This document shows, piece by piece, positions 52,693-61,654 of a stretch of DNA of 64,000 nt. The stretch covers positions 129,471 through 193,470 of the forward strand of contig JAAXWY010000001.1 of NCBI GenBank assembly GCA_013334745.1, in the 5' to 3' direction. The translations under genes and the position numbers were made by a program. How positions within the stretch are numbered: position 1 is the stretch's first letter; every line of letters starts with the position of its first letter. Below the pieces are notes generated by a model. That model did no database searches, was not told the origin of the DNA, and was given only the letters and a program-made list of their open reading frames with translations. Origin of the DNA: Coriobacteriia bacterium. Its GTDB lineage: Bacteria; Actinomycetota; Coriobacteriia; Anaerosomatales; JAAXUF01.

Positions 52693-54180
52693 ATGGGCCA
52701 GTGCACAGTGCGCACCGCTACGCTTGTGGGCGTCGAGGCGGTTGCCGTCGATGCCGAGGTCGACGTAGGCGCAGGGCTCCCCACATTCGCGATCGTCGGA
52801 CTTCCGGACCTCGCGGTGCAGGAAGCGCGTGAGCGGGTCCGCTCCGCCATACGCGCAGCTGGCTTTGATGTGCCCAACGCGCGCGTGGTGATCAACCTCG
52901 CACCGGGACCCCTGCGAAAGCATGGGACAGGTTTCGACCTGGCCCTCGCCGTGGGGCTTCTGACCGCAACAGGCCAAATCAGCGCAGCGATCGCACGAGA
53001 CTGCGCGGTTGTCGGCGAGCTATCGCTCGACGGTAGCGTGCGAAGCGTTCACGGGATGCTGGCTCATGCCCTCGCTGCACGGTCGCAGGGCAGGCCGCTT
53101 CTCGGCCCTGCGGAGTTCGAGTGGGCACTGGAGCTACCGGGACTCGACTACCGCCCAGTTCACCACATCTCCCAACTCAAGGCACCGCTGCGGTCCGTTC
53201 CTCCCGCCAAACACCGCCCCGCTGCCACCGTCGGTGACGGTCTCGACTTTGGGGACGTTGCCGGGCATGAGCTCGCCAAGCGCGCACTGCTTATCGCCGC
53301 AGCGGGGGGCCACAACCTGCTCATGGTCGGCCCACCGGGCTCCGGCAAGACCATGCTCGCCCGACGGCTGCCCACCATCCTTCCGGATCTCGATGAAGAT
53401 GAGCGTCTGGAAACCGCGCTGATCCATTCAGTAGCCGGTATCGATGACGCTGCTGCATTGGGCGGGCGCAGGCCGTTTCGGGCGCCGCATCACACGGCAT
53501 CGATTGCCGGGCTCGTCGGCGGTGGATCGCCGCCCCGTCCAGGTGAGGCGTCGCTGGCCCACAACGGAGTGCTGTTCCTCGATGAGATGCCCGAGTTCGG
53601 TCCCGCGGCACTGCAGGCGCTGCGCCAACCCCTCGAGGACGGCTCCATCACGCTGGTTCGCGCGGAGGGTCGACTCCGCTTTCCCGCCCGGTTCGCACTG
53701 ATCGGCGCAGCGAACCCGTGCCCGTGCGGGATGCACGGGGATTCGGTGCGCCGGTGTACGTGCCCGCCGGGGGTCGTCGAGAGATACCAGGGACGGATCG
53801 GTGGGCCCCTGATGGATCGCATCGATCTGGTGGTGGATGTTGCACGGGTCGACCCGGGCCTGATCATCGCCGGATGTGCCTCAGAGTCGTCCGCCTTCAT
53901 GCGGTCGACGGTCGAGGATGCGCGTGTCATGGCGGCGCAGCGCGGCACCGAGGGGACATCAACGCTTTCAGGTGCGGCGTTGCTGTCCGCGTGTTCCATG
54001 GGCCCGGCGTCGGTTGCACTGCTTGAGCACGCCGCGCGGCGCCACCATCTGTCCGGTCGGGGCGTCACCCGACTACTACGCGTCGCCAGAACCTGCGCCG
54101 ACCTCGCCGGTGACCAGGTCGTCACGGGCATGCACTTGAGCGAGGCACTCGGATATCGACTGAGAGGTGTCGGCCGATGA
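52693..54180 (+). CDS. comM: ComM/YifB family AAA+ ATPase (Mg-chelatase-like)
   Basis: 495 residues. The N-terminal Lon-protease-like (ChlI subdomain) part is VEVDVGAGLPTFAIVGLPD-like (EVDVGAGLPTFAIVGLPDLA). The AAA+ core has Walker A VGPPGSGKTMLARRLP and Walker B VLFLDEMPEFGPAAL. A four-cysteine region PCPCGMHG...CTCPP and the C-terminal Mg_chelatase_C helices follow. In Vibrio and others ComM is a hexameric branch-migration helicase used in natural transformation. The start is three bases after yraN; the stop overlaps dprA. Confidence 0.93.
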   Translation: MGQCTVRTATLVGVEAVAVDAEVDVGAGLPTFAIVGLPDLAVQEARERVRSAIRAAGFDVPNARVVINLAPGPLRKHGTGFDLALAVGLLTATGQISAAIARDCAVVGELSLDGSVRSVHGMLAHALAARSQGRPLLGPAEFEWALELPGLDYRPVHHISQLKAPLRSVPPAKHRPAATVGDGLDFGDVAGHELAKRALLIAAAGGHNLLMVGPPGSGKTMLARRLPTILPDLDEDERLETALIHSVAGIDDAAALGGRRPFRAPHHTASIAGLVGGGSPPRPGEASLAHNGVLFLDEMPEFGPAALQALRQPLEDGSITLVRAEGRLRFPARFALIGAANPCPCGMHGDSVRRCTCPPGVVERYQGRIGGPLMDRIDLVVDVARVDPGLIIAGCASESSAFMRSTVEDARVMAAQRGTEGTSTLSGAALLSACSMGPASVALLEHAARRHHLSGRGVTRLLRVARTCADLAGDQVVTGMHLSEALGYRLRGVGR

Positions 54181-55070
54181 AGACCCTTCGTAGCGACGCC
54201 GAGCGCTTCGAGCTTCGGCTCAAGACGCCCGGCTACCCGGACCAGCTTGCGATGGCGCCGGACCCTCCAGCGATCCTCTACGGCATCGGCGACCCCGCGG
54301 CGCTCATCCCCGGACTAGCGGTGATCGGTGCACGCAAGGCGACGCCCTACGGCCTTCACGCTGCTCAGATTCTCACCGGATGGGCGGCGCGCGCCGGCTA
54401 CACCATCATCTCAGGCGCCGCAATCGGCTGTGACCAGGCTGCACATCGGGCCGCGCTGGAAGCGGGCGCGCCAACGGTCGCGGTACTCGGGTGCGGCGCA
54501 GATCTGGTCTACCCATCCGCTGCAGGTGAGTTGCTGGCAGCAATAGCGCAGTCGGGTGCGGTCGTGTCCGAGCACCCGTGGGGTACCACGCCGCAGCGCT
54601 GGACCTTCAGGACCCGCAACAGGATCATCGCCGGACTCTCTGCCGCGCTGCTGGTACTGGAGGCGGGCCTGCCAAGCGGAACGTTCAGCACGGCGGACTA
54701 CGCGCTCGCAGCCGGCCGTGACGTCTTCGTCGTTCCCGGGTCGATCTTCGCACCCGAGTGCCGCGGCGCGAACCGCCTCATCAGCCAGGGCGCTACCCCC
54801 ATCGCCGACACCGACGACCTTGCCCGCGCACTGCGCGGGGTACTCCCTGAACCGCACACCGCGCTGCTCCCTGACTGGACGCTTGACGGGATGGGTTCTA
54901 CCGACGACCCGTTCCTCGCAGCGCTTCGCACGAACCACTGCCGTATCGACGACCTCGCACGCGATCTCGGAACGGATGTGGTGACCGCTGCTCGCCGCGT
55001 GGGGGTACTGGAGACCGAGGGCCTCGTGGTTCGCTTCGGCGACGGTCGCTACGGCGCGGTATCCCGATGA
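54177..55070 (+). CDS. dprA: DNA-processing protein DprA
   Basis: 297 residues. The Rossmann core includes AVIGARKATPYGLHAA, IISGAAIGCDQAAHRAAL, VAVLGCGADLVYPSAAGEL, the RNRIIAGLSAALLVLEA block and AGRDVFVVPGSI. A C-terminal winged-helix (DRIDDLARDLG-like) domain is present. DprA loads RecA onto incoming single-stranded DNA. Overlaps comM by four bases. No other competence gene lies here. In Bacillus topA follows dprA, but here trmFO comes next. Confidence 0.93.
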   Translation: MKTLRSDAERFELRLKTPGYPDQLAMAPDPPAILYGIGDPAALIPGLAVIGARKATPYGLHAAQILTGWAARAGYTIISGAAIGCDQAAHRAALEAGAPTVAVLGCGADLVYPSAAGELLAAIAQSGAVVSEHPWGTTPQRWTFRTRNRIIAGLSAALLVLEAGLPSGTFSTADYALAAGRDVFVVPGSIFAPECRGANRLISQGATPIADTDDLARALRGVLPEPHTALLPDWTLDGMGSTDDPFLAALRTNHCRIDDLARDLGTDVVTAARRVGVLETEGLVVRFGDGRYGAVSR

Positions 55071-55127
55071 TGGCCGGGTGGGGCGCGTTACACTACCTGC
55101 GAACACATTCGCGTCGCGAGGAGACCC

Positions 55128-56492
55128 GTGTCCGACCCCACCACCGCAGCCACAACCCATCGCGTGACCGTTATCGGCGCCGGCCTGGCAGGAACGGAGG
55201 CCGCATGGCAGCTGGCGGCCCGAGGGGTGGCTGTCGACCTCATCGAGATGCGACCCGGTACGGCCGGACCCGCGCACCACACCGGCGACTTTGCGGAGCT
55301 GGTCTGCTCTAACTCCCTCAAGAACGAATCGGTCGACACCGCTGCCGGGCTGCTCAAATACGAACTCGAGCAGCTGGGGAGTGTGGTGCTTCGAGCCGCA
55401 CGAGAGACCAGAGTCCCGGCCGGCTCGGCGCTTGCCGTCGATCGTGAGCGTTTCTCGGCGCGGCTGACCGCACTGCTAAGCAAGCATCCGCTGGTGCGCG
55501 TGGCTCGTGAGGAAGCGTCGAGCATACCTGCCGGGCCGGTCATCATCGCAACGGGGCCTCTCACGAGTCCGGCTCTTGAGCCCGCCATCAGCGAGTTGGT
55601 TGGGGACTCTCGGCTCGCGTTCTTCGACGCGGCCGCCCCAATCGTCTCCGCCGAGTCGCTTGACCGCGCAGTGGTGTTCGCTGCGTCGCGTTACGACAAA
55701 GGCGAGAGCGCCGATTACCTTAACGCGCCGATGAACCGTGACGAGTACGAGGCATTCCACGCGGAACTGATTGCCGCCAAGCGCGTGCAGGCGAAGGAGT
55801 TCGAACGATCGGAGCTGTTCCAGGCGTGCCAGCCCGTTGAGGAGGTGGCCCGCGCCGGTGTGGATGCGCCACGGTTCGGGGCCTTGAAGCCCGTCGGTCT
55901 CACCGATCCCCGCACCGGCCAGCGCCCCTGGGCGGTTGTGCAGTTGCGTGCAGAAAACGCAGCCGCCACCGCCCATAACCTTGTCGGCTTCCAGACCAAC
56001 CTCACCTTCGGGGAGCAGGAGCGGGTGTTTCGGATGATCCCCGGCCTCGAAGAGGCGGAGTTCGTCCGATACGGTGTCATGCACCGCAACACCTTCGTCG
56101 ATGCACCTCGCGTGCTCGACAGCACGCTCGCGTTGCTGCAGCGACCGGAGATTCGCCTCGCCGGTCAACTCACCGGCACCGAAGGCTATGCCGAGGCGGC
56201 CGCGTCGGGTCTGTATGCGGCGCTCAACACCTGGGCCGCCCTCGTCGGCCACGAGCACGTGGTACTGCCGGAGACCACCGCATTCGGATCGCTGGTCGCG
56301 TACGCTACCAATCCGGACACGAGCCCGTATCAGCCGATGCACGTCAACTTCGGCATCGTCCCGCCGCTTCCCCAGCGCGTGCGGGGTAAGCGCGAACGCT
56401 ACGCCGCGTACAGCGAACGGGCGCGCAACGACTTGCGTGCTTGGCTCGACTCCCGTCCAGACCTGGCTCTACCGGTGCCGGCCGATGAGTGA
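55128..56492 (+). CDS. trmFO: Methylenetetrahydrofolate-tRNA-(uracil-5-)-methyltransferase TrmFO
   Basis: 454 residues; folate- and FAD-dependent enzyme that makes ribothymidine at tRNA position 54. FAD motif VIGAGLAGTEAAWQLA, DLIEMRP, the active-site Cys region FAELVCSNSLKNES, a second Cys in LFQACQPVEEVA and the FVDAPRVLD / GQLTGTEGYAEAAASGL blocks are conserved. GTG start with CGAGGAGACC upstream. Its stop overlaps xerC by eight bases. Confidence 0.95.
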   Translation: MSDPTTAATTHRVTVIGAGLAGTEAAWQLAARGVAVDLIEMRPGTAGPAHHTGDFAELVCSNSLKNESVDTAAGLLKYELEQLGSVVLRAARETRVPAGSALAVDRERFSARLTALLSKHPLVRVAREEASSIPAGPVIIATGPLTSPALEPAISELVGDSRLAFFDAAAPIVSAESLDRAVVFAASRYDKGESADYLNAPMNRDEYEAFHAELIAAKRVQAKEFERSELFQACQPVEEVARAGVDAPRFGALKPVGLTDPRTGQRPWAVVQLRAENAAATAHNLVGFQTNLTFGEQERVFRMIPGLEEAEFVRYGVMHRNTFVDAPRVLDSTLALLQRPEIRLAGQLTGTEGYAEAAASGLYAALNTWAALVGHEHVVLPETTAFGSLVAYATNPDTSPYQPMHVNFGIVPPLPQRVRGKRERYAAYSERARNDLRAWLDSRPDLALPVPADE

Positions 56493-57387
56493 CCCGCTCA
56501 CTGCCGATGCACTGGTGGACCGGTTTCTCGGCCACCTGCGCATCGAACGCGGTTCGTCGGAACACACGGTCCGCGCCTACGGCAGCGACCTCGCACGCTA
56601 TCTCGAGTGGGCCACACGTGCTGAGGTCGACCCGATTCGCCTGTCCCACCGTCAACTGCGCATGTACCTCGCCGAGCTCGACGGGGCGGGCTACGCCCGG
56701 CGCACGATTGCGCGGCGCCTTTCATCGGTACGAGCGCTCTTCGCGTACCTCATGTCGGAAGGCCTCGTCGACTCCGACCCGTCCTCGGTGCTGATGTCGC
56801 CCAAGATTCCGTCTCGGCTGCCCAAGGTCGTGCCGACCGAGCTGATATCCGAGGTTCTTGAATCACCCGATGCCACCACCCCTAAGGGGGTTCGTAACCG
56901 CGCCGTCCTCGAGCTGCTGTATGCGACGGGCGCCCGTGTGAGCGAAGTGTCGGGGCTGCGTCTCGGCGATCTGGATCTGGCGCAGTCGCAGATCACCGTG
57001 ATGGGGAAGGGTGGCAAGGAGCGGCTCCTGCCCATCCACCGCAAAGCCGCTGAGTCGCTGCGGGCCTACCTCGCGACCGGGCGACCGCGGCTCTCCAAGT
57101 CCACTACGGACGACCACGTGTTCCTGTCGAGCCGCGGCAGACCGCTCTCCACCGATGCGATTCGCAGAATCTTCAAGCAGGCGATGGCGTCTGCGGGTGC
57201 GGCTCGGTCACTATCACCTCACGCCATGCGCCACACCTTTGCGACGCACCTGCTTGAATCGGGCGCGGACCTGCGTACCGTACAAGAACTTCTCGGTCAC
57301 ATTGCCCTGTCCACCACCCAAATCTATACTCACCTCAGCGCCGGTCGTCTACAGGACGTCCATCGCCACACTCACCCGCGAGCATAA
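56485..57387 (+). CDS. xerC: Tyrosine recombinase XerC
   Basis: 300 residues; resolves chromosome dimers at dif. The N-terminal SAM-like domain (about 1-100) precedes the catalytic domain with Arg151 in TGARVSEVSGL, Lys in GKGGKERLLP, His/Arg in SPHAMRHTFATHLLE, His in LLGHIALSTTQ and the nucleophile Tyr281 in IYTHL. I chose the ATG at 56485, overlapping the trmFO stop; the longer frame lies inside trmFO. The gene order trmFO-xerC marks it as chromosomal Xer and not a mobile-element integrase. Confidence 0.94.
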   Translation: MSDPLTADALVDRFLGHLRIERGSSEHTVRAYGSDLARYLEWATRAEVDPIRLSHRQLRMYLAELDGAGYARRTIARRLSSVRALFAYLMSEGLVDSDPSSVLMSPKIPSRLPKVVPTELISEVLESPDATTPKGVRNRAVLELLYATGARVSEVSGLRLGDLDLAQSQITVMGKGGKERLLPIHRKAAESLRAYLATGRPRLSKSTTDDHVFLSSRGRPLSTDAIRRIFKQAMASAGAARSLSPHAMRHTFATHLLESGADLRTVQELLGHIALSTTQIYTHLSAGRLQDVHRHTHPRA

Positions 57388-57424
57388 CCGGCACTGCCAC
57401 ATAGCGCAGTTAGGGGCAAACTGC

Positions 57425-58204
57425 ATGAGATCGGACTCTCGGACGGACGTCACCGCCCTCTGGGTGGCATACAAGAGCGGCGACGATCCCGACGCGAGGG
57501 ATGCCCTTATCCTCAACTACTCGCCGCTGGTCAAGTACGTCGCCGGACGATTGGCAGCAAGCCTGCCGCAGACCGTGGAGACCAGCGACCTCATCAGCTA
57601 CGGCATCTTCGGACTCATCGACGCCATCGAGAAGTTCGACCTCGAGCGTGCGATCAAGTTCGAGACCTATGCCATCGCTCGGATCAAGGGCGCGATCATT
57701 GACGAACTGCGCGCCATGGACTGGGTTCCTCGGTCGGTGCGCTCCCGAGCCCGCGAGATCGAGCAGGCCTACATCGTGCTCGAGAACGAGCACAAGCGAT
57801 TCCCATCGGACGCCGAGGTGGCGGACCACATGGGCATCAGCACCAGGGATCTCGCCGACATCCTGACCAAGCTGTCCTACACCTCGGTCGTGTCCTTCGA
57901 GGAGCTGTGGGTCGGCGGCGACCGCGATGAGGGCCAAAGCGCGCTGGGTTCCATCAAGGACGACGCCGCCGAAGACCCGGTTGCGATCTTCGAGTCCGAG
58001 GAGATCAAGACCATCCTCGCAGATGCGATCGAGCGCCTGCCGGACCGCGAGAAGACGGTCATCGCGCTGTACTACTACGAGGGCCTCACCCTCAAGGAAA
58101 TCGGCCACGTACTCGGCGTGACCGAGTCGCGCGTGTCCCAGCTGCACACCAAGTCGGTGCTGCGCCTGCGGGCCCGCTTGCGCTCCTCGCTCACCAGCTC
58201 GTAG
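57425..58204 (+). CDS. FliA/WhiG-family RNA polymerase sigma factor
   Basis: 259 residues, sigma-70 group 3. Region 2: LILNYSPLVKYVAGRLAASLPQTVETSDLISYG then AIEKFDLERAIKFETYAIARIKGAIIDELR. Region 3: WVPRSVRSRAREIEQAY. Region 4: LPDREKTVIALYYYEGLTLKEIGHVLGVTESRVSQLHTK (helix-turn-helix). WhiG drives sporulation genes in Streptomyces, and FliA/SigD drives flagellar genes elsewhere. In B. subtilis sigD occupies this position before rpsB at the end of the flagellar operon. Here no flagellar gene and no anti-sigma gene are adjacent, so its targets are unknown. ATG after TTAGGGGC. Confidence 0.92.
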   Translation: MRSDSRTDVTALWVAYKSGDDPDARDALILNYSPLVKYVAGRLAASLPQTVETSDLISYGIFGLIDAIEKFDLERAIKFETYAIARIKGAIIDELRAMDWVPRSVRSRAREIEQAYIVLENEHKRFPSDAEVADHMGISTRDLADILTKLSYTSVVSFEELWVGGDRDEGQSALGSIKDDAAEDPVAIFESEEIKTILADAIERLPDREKTVIALYYYEGLTLKEIGHVLGVTESRVSQLHTKSVLRLRARLRSSLTSS

Positions 58205-58265
58205 GCGCCACACGGGGTCGCTCGCGACTCGACGACGTGTGCTCGGGAGCCCGTTGGCGGCCCGG

Positions 58266-58293
58266 TTGCTGCCCGCCGTGCGTCTGCTATACT
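58266..58293 (+). promoter_or_regulatory. Promoter of the rpsB-tsf unit
   Basis: TTGCTG (58266-58271), 16-base spacer, TATACT (58288-58293); start near 58300, leaving a leader of about 110 bases before rpsB. The leader contains a small ACTGC-GGTC-GCAGT hairpin and a good GGAGG near 58397-58401. Confidence 0.75.
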
Positions 58294-58410
58294 CCTCAGG
58301 CTCTTAATTCACAGGCTCGTGGACTCTGACGCGAAGGTGCCGCTTCACTGCGGTCGCAGTCAGGGGAAGAAGCGACGCCGAGGACGAACCGAACATGGAG
58401 GTACTTTGTT

Positions 58411-59277
58411 ATGCCCGTAGTCAGCATGAAGAACCTGCTCGAGGCCGGTGTGCACTTCGGCCACCAGACCCGCCGCTGGAACCCGAAGATGAAGCCCTAC
58501 ATCTTCACCGAGAGAAGCGGCATCTACATCCTCGACCTGCAGCGCACGCTGCGTGAGCTCGAGATGTCCTACAACTTCGCGCGTTCCATCGCCGGTCAGG
58601 GCGGCTCGGTGCTGTTCGTCGGCACCAAGAAGCAGGCTCAGGAGCCCATCCAGTCCGAGGCCGAGCGCAGCGGCATGCCCTACGTCAACAACCGTTGGCT
58701 CGGCGGCATGCTCACCAACTTCGTCACCATGCGCAGCCGCGTCAAGCGCATGGTCGAGCTCGAGAACATGGAGCTTGACGGTCGCATGGCCACGCTTCCC
58801 AAGAAGGAGCAGCTGCTTCTCAAGAAGGAGCTCGGCAAACTGCAGGCGAACCTCAACGGCGTTCGTGACATGAACGAACTGCCGCGTGCGATCTTCGTGG
58901 TCGACACCAAGCGCGAGGACATCGCGATCAAGGAGGCGCAGCGTCTGCGCATCCCGATCATCGGCCTGGTCGACACCAACGCCGATCCCGATGACGTCGA
59001 CTTCGTCATCCCGGGTAACGACGACGCTATTCGCTCGGTCGGCCTGATGTGCCGCGTCATCGCGGATGCCGTCATCGAGGGTCGCGGCGGGGATATCCCG
59101 GCGTCGGCCGCGAACGTTCCCGTGGTCGTCGCCACCGAGACCGAGGTTCCCGTCGTCGTCGCTGCTGCCGAGGAGACCGCACCTGCGGTCGTCGCCGAGG
59201 AGTGCGTCGAAACCGAGAGCCCGGCTGCCGCTATCGCCGAAGTCGCGGAAGCCGCTGCAGAGCCCGCTGCCGAGTAG
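58411..59277 (+). CDS. rpsB: 30S ribosomal protein S2 with Ala/Glu/Val-rich tail
   Basis: 288 residues. The start [39 protein letters not shown] and [12 protein letters not shown] blocks, and the [18 protein letters not shown] segment are standard S2. About 55 residues at the C-terminus are an extension of Ala, Val, Glu, Thr and Pro, milder than but like the S16 tail. ATG at 58411 after GGAGGTACTTTGTT. The first gene of the conserved rpsB-tsf-pyrH-frr order. Confidence 0.96.
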   Translation: MPVVSMKNLLEAGVHFGHQTRRWNPKMKPYIFTERSGIYILDLQRTLRELEMSYNFARSIAGQGGSVLFVGTKKQAQEPIQSEAERSGMPYVNNRWLGGMLTNFVTMRSRVKRMVELENMELDGRMATLPKKEQLLLKKELGKLQANLNGVRDMNELPRAIFVVDTKREDIAIKEAQRLRIPIIGLVDTNADPDDVDFVIPGNDDAIRSVGLMCRVIADAVIEGRGGDIPASAANVPVVVATETEVPVVVAAAEETAPAVVAEECVETESPAAAIAEVAEAAAEPAAE

Positions 59278-59336
59278 AGGCGGCACCGCACCACCCACAT
59301 ACGACACCCCGATTTCCTTTAGAGGAGGAATCGTTC

Positions 59337-60224
59337 ATGGCAGAGATCACCGCTAGCATGGTCAAGGAGCTGCGCGAGTGCACCGGCGCAGGCATGATGG
59401 AGTGTAAGAAGGCGCTTGTGGAGGCCGAGGGCGAGCTCGAGACCGCCATCGACATTCTGCGCACCCGCGGCCTGGCCGCGCTTGCCAAGAAGGCCGGCCG
59501 TGCCACCAACGAGGGCACCATCGCCTGCTACGTCTCGGATGACTCCCGCGTGGGTGTGCTCATCGAGGTCAACTGCGAGACCGACTTCGTGGGTACCAAC
59601 GCGACGTTCACCGGCTTCGTCTCGCAGCTCGCTGAGATTGTCGGCTCCGAGAACCCCGCCGATGTCGAGACCCTGATGGGCCTTGCCGTCCCTGGTCGCG
59701 ACGTCAACGTCGAGGGCCTGTTCGGCGAGATGGTCGGCAAGCTCGGCGAGAACATGGGCGTCGCCCGGTTCGTCCGCGAGGAGATCGGCGGCAACGGCGC
59801 CGTCGCGACCTACATCCATGGCGGTGGCAAGATCGGCGTCATGGCGACCTTCTCGTTCAGCAACGCTGACACCGCCGGCAATCCCGCGTTTCAGACGTTC
59901 GCCAAGGACGTTGCGATGCAAATCGCCGCTTCGCAGCCGATGAACACCAACCGCGACGAGATCGCCGCCGACGTCGTCGAGCACGAGCTCGCCATCTACC
60001 GCGCGCAGGCCGCAGAGTCTGGCAAGCCCGAGGCCATCCAGCAGAAGATGGCGGAGGGTCGCCTCGAGAAGTTCTACAAGGAGGTCGTGCTCACCGAGCA
60101 GGTCTTCGTGAAGAACCCCGACATCACGGTCTCGCAGTACGCTGCCGAGACCGGCAAGGCGCTTGGCGACACCCTTGGCGTCGTCGGGTTTGAGCGCTTC
60201 GTCCTCGGCGAGACCGCCGAGTAG
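59337..60224 (+). CDS. tsf: Elongation factor Ts
   Basis: 295 residues; nucleotide exchange factor for EF-Tu. The N-terminal UBA-like part is ITASMVKELRECTGAGMMECKKALVEAEGELETAI, with the TDF motif in EVNCETDFVGTN. Two core subdomains and a conserved end (LTEQVFVKNPDITVSQY) follow. ATG with AGAGGAGGAA upstream, 59 bases after rpsB. Confidence 0.97.
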   Translation: MAEITASMVKELRECTGAGMMECKKALVEAEGELETAIDILRTRGLAALAKKAGRATNEGTIACYVSDDSRVGVLIEVNCETDFVGTNATFTGFVSQLAEIVGSENPADVETLMGLAVPGRDVNVEGLFGEMVGKLGENMGVARFVREEIGGNGAVATYIHGGGKIGVMATFSFSNADTAGNPAFQTFAKDVAMQIAASQPMNTNRDEIAADVVEHELAIYRAQAAESGKPEAIQQKMAEGRLEKFYKEVVLTEQVFVKNPDITVSQYAAETGKALGDTLGVVGFERFVLGETAE

Positions 60225-60265
60225 TCATCGCTGCACTTCGCGGGGCGTCTTGACGCTCCGTTGAC

Positions 60266-60299
60266 ACACGGGTCGGCACCGCCACGTGCCGGCCCGTGT
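60266..60299 (+). terminator. Hairpin between tsf and pyrH
   Basis: Fourteen-base-pair stem ACACGGG-T-CGGCAC with GTGCCG-G-CCCGTGT (one G-U) and a six-base loop, 42 bases after the tsf stop, followed by GCTGTATTCTG. It probably lowers transcription from the ribosomal unit into pyrH. Confidence 0.7.
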
Positions 60300-60366
60300 G
60301 CTGTATTCTGTCTGAGGCGCCCGTGTCGGGCGTCGACGCCGCACCACGATGAGGAGGGGAGTGTCC

Positions 60367-61095
60367 GTGCCCGAGGAATACCGGTTTCGCCGCGTTCTGC
60401 TGAAGCTCTCAGGTGAGGCCCTGATGGGCGACGCAGGATACGGCATCGACCCGAAGGTCCTCGACTCCCTGGCCAAGCAGCTGCGGATCGTGCAGGAACA
60501 CGATGTCGAGATCGCCATCGTCGTCGGTGGCGGCAACATCTTCCGCGGGCTCGCAGCGTCCGCCAAGGGCATGGATCGGGCACAGGCCGACTACATCGGG
60601 ATGCTCGCCACGGTCATGAACTCGCTCGCGCTCCAGGAAGCCATGGAGCGCAACGGGATCTTCACGCGGGTCATGAGCGCCATCGACATGCAGGCCGTCG
60701 CCGAGCCCTACATCCGCCGCCGCGCGATCCGCCACCTCGAGAAGAAGCGCGTAGTCATCTTCGCGGCGGGCACCGGCAACCCGTACTTCACCACCGATAC
60801 CACTGCCGCACTCCGTGCACTGGAGATTAGCGCCGAGTGCATCATGAAGGCGACCAAGGTCGACGGAATCTACGATGCGGATCCCAAGACGCACCCGGAT
60901 GCCGTGAAGTTCGACGAGCTGACCTACATCGACGTGCTCAAGCGCAATCTTCAGGTCATGGACTCAACGGCGATCTCGCTTTGTATGGACAACGCGCTGC
61001 CAATACTCGTCTTCAACATGGAGACCGACGGCAACATCCGCCGCGCCCTTGCCGGCGAAGCGGTTGGAACGATTGTGAGAGGGGACGACCGATGA
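60367..61095 (+). CDS. pyrH: Uridylate kinase
   Basis: 242 residues; makes UDP from [74 protein letters not shown]-type blocks and [11 protein letters not shown] are complete. I chose the GTG at 60367 because GAGGAGGGG lies about nine bases before it; ATG 60349 and GTG 60361 are in frame but overlap or crowd that site. Its stop overlaps frr by four bases. Confidence 0.95.
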   Translation: MPEEYRFRRVLLKLSGEALMGDAGYGIDPKVLDSLAKQLRIVQEHDVEIAIVVGGGNIFRGLAASAKGMDRAQADYIGMLATVMNSLALQEAMERNGIFTRVMSAIDMQAVAEPYIRRRAIRHLEKKRVVIFAAGTGNPYFTTDTTAALRALEISAECIMKATKVDGIYDADPKTHPDAVKFDELTYIDVLKRNLQVMDSTAISLCMDNALPILVFNMETDGNIRRALAGEAVGTIVRGDDR

Positions 61096-61652
61096 CGACG
61101 AACGCCATCATCTCGGACACCAATGCGCACATGGACAAGACCGTGAAGGCGCTTGCGCATGAGTTCGGCTCAGTGCGCACCGGCCGTGCGTCCGGCGCCG
61201 TTCTCGACGGCATCAAGATCGACTACTACGGCACACCCACGCCCATCGCCCAGATCGCCGGCGTCAAGTCGCCTGAGCCGCAGATGCTGCTCATCGAGCC
61301 GTGGGACAAGACCGCACTCAAGGCCATCGAGCACGCCATCCAAGCGTCCGACCTCGGCATCACGCCAAGTAACGACGGCTCGGTCATCCGACTTCCGTTC
61401 CCGCCGCTGACCGAGGAGCGCCGCAAGGACCTCGTCAAGCAGTGCAAGCACTATGCAGAGGACGCCAAGGTCGGCGTACGCAACATCCGCCGTGACGCGA
61501 ACACCAAGCTCGAACGCGCGCAGAAGGACTCGGAGATCTCCGAGGACGACCTTCGCCGCGCCGAGGGCGAGATCCAGAAGCTGACCGACGCGCACACCAA
61601 GGCGATCGATGAAGCCTTGAAGCGCAAGGAAGCCGAGATCATGGAGGTCTGA
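61092..61652 (+). CDS. frr: Ribosome recycling factor
   Basis: 186 residues, exact family length. [19 protein letters not shown], the [12 protein letters not shown] block, [28 protein letters not shown] and VRNIRRDAN are diagnostic. It splits post-termination ribosomes with EF-G. Coupled to pyrH by ATGA, and uppS starts two bases after its stop. Confidence 0.97.
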   Translation: MTTNAIISDTNAHMDKTVKALAHEFGSVRTGRASGAVLDGIKIDYYGTPTPIAQIAGVKSPEPQMLLIEPWDKTALKAIEHAIQASDLGITPSNDGSVIRLPFPPLTEERRKDLVKQCKHYAEDAKVGVRNIRRDANTKLERAQKDSEISEDDLRRAEGEIQKLTDAHTKAIDEALKRKEAEIMEV

Positions 61653-61654
61653 GG

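Noticed and set aside
56485-57387. Tyrosine recombinase as a sign of a mobile element
   Set aside because: It lies in the conserved trmFO-xerC order, with no attachment site or cargo genes, so it is the chromosomal dimer resolvase.
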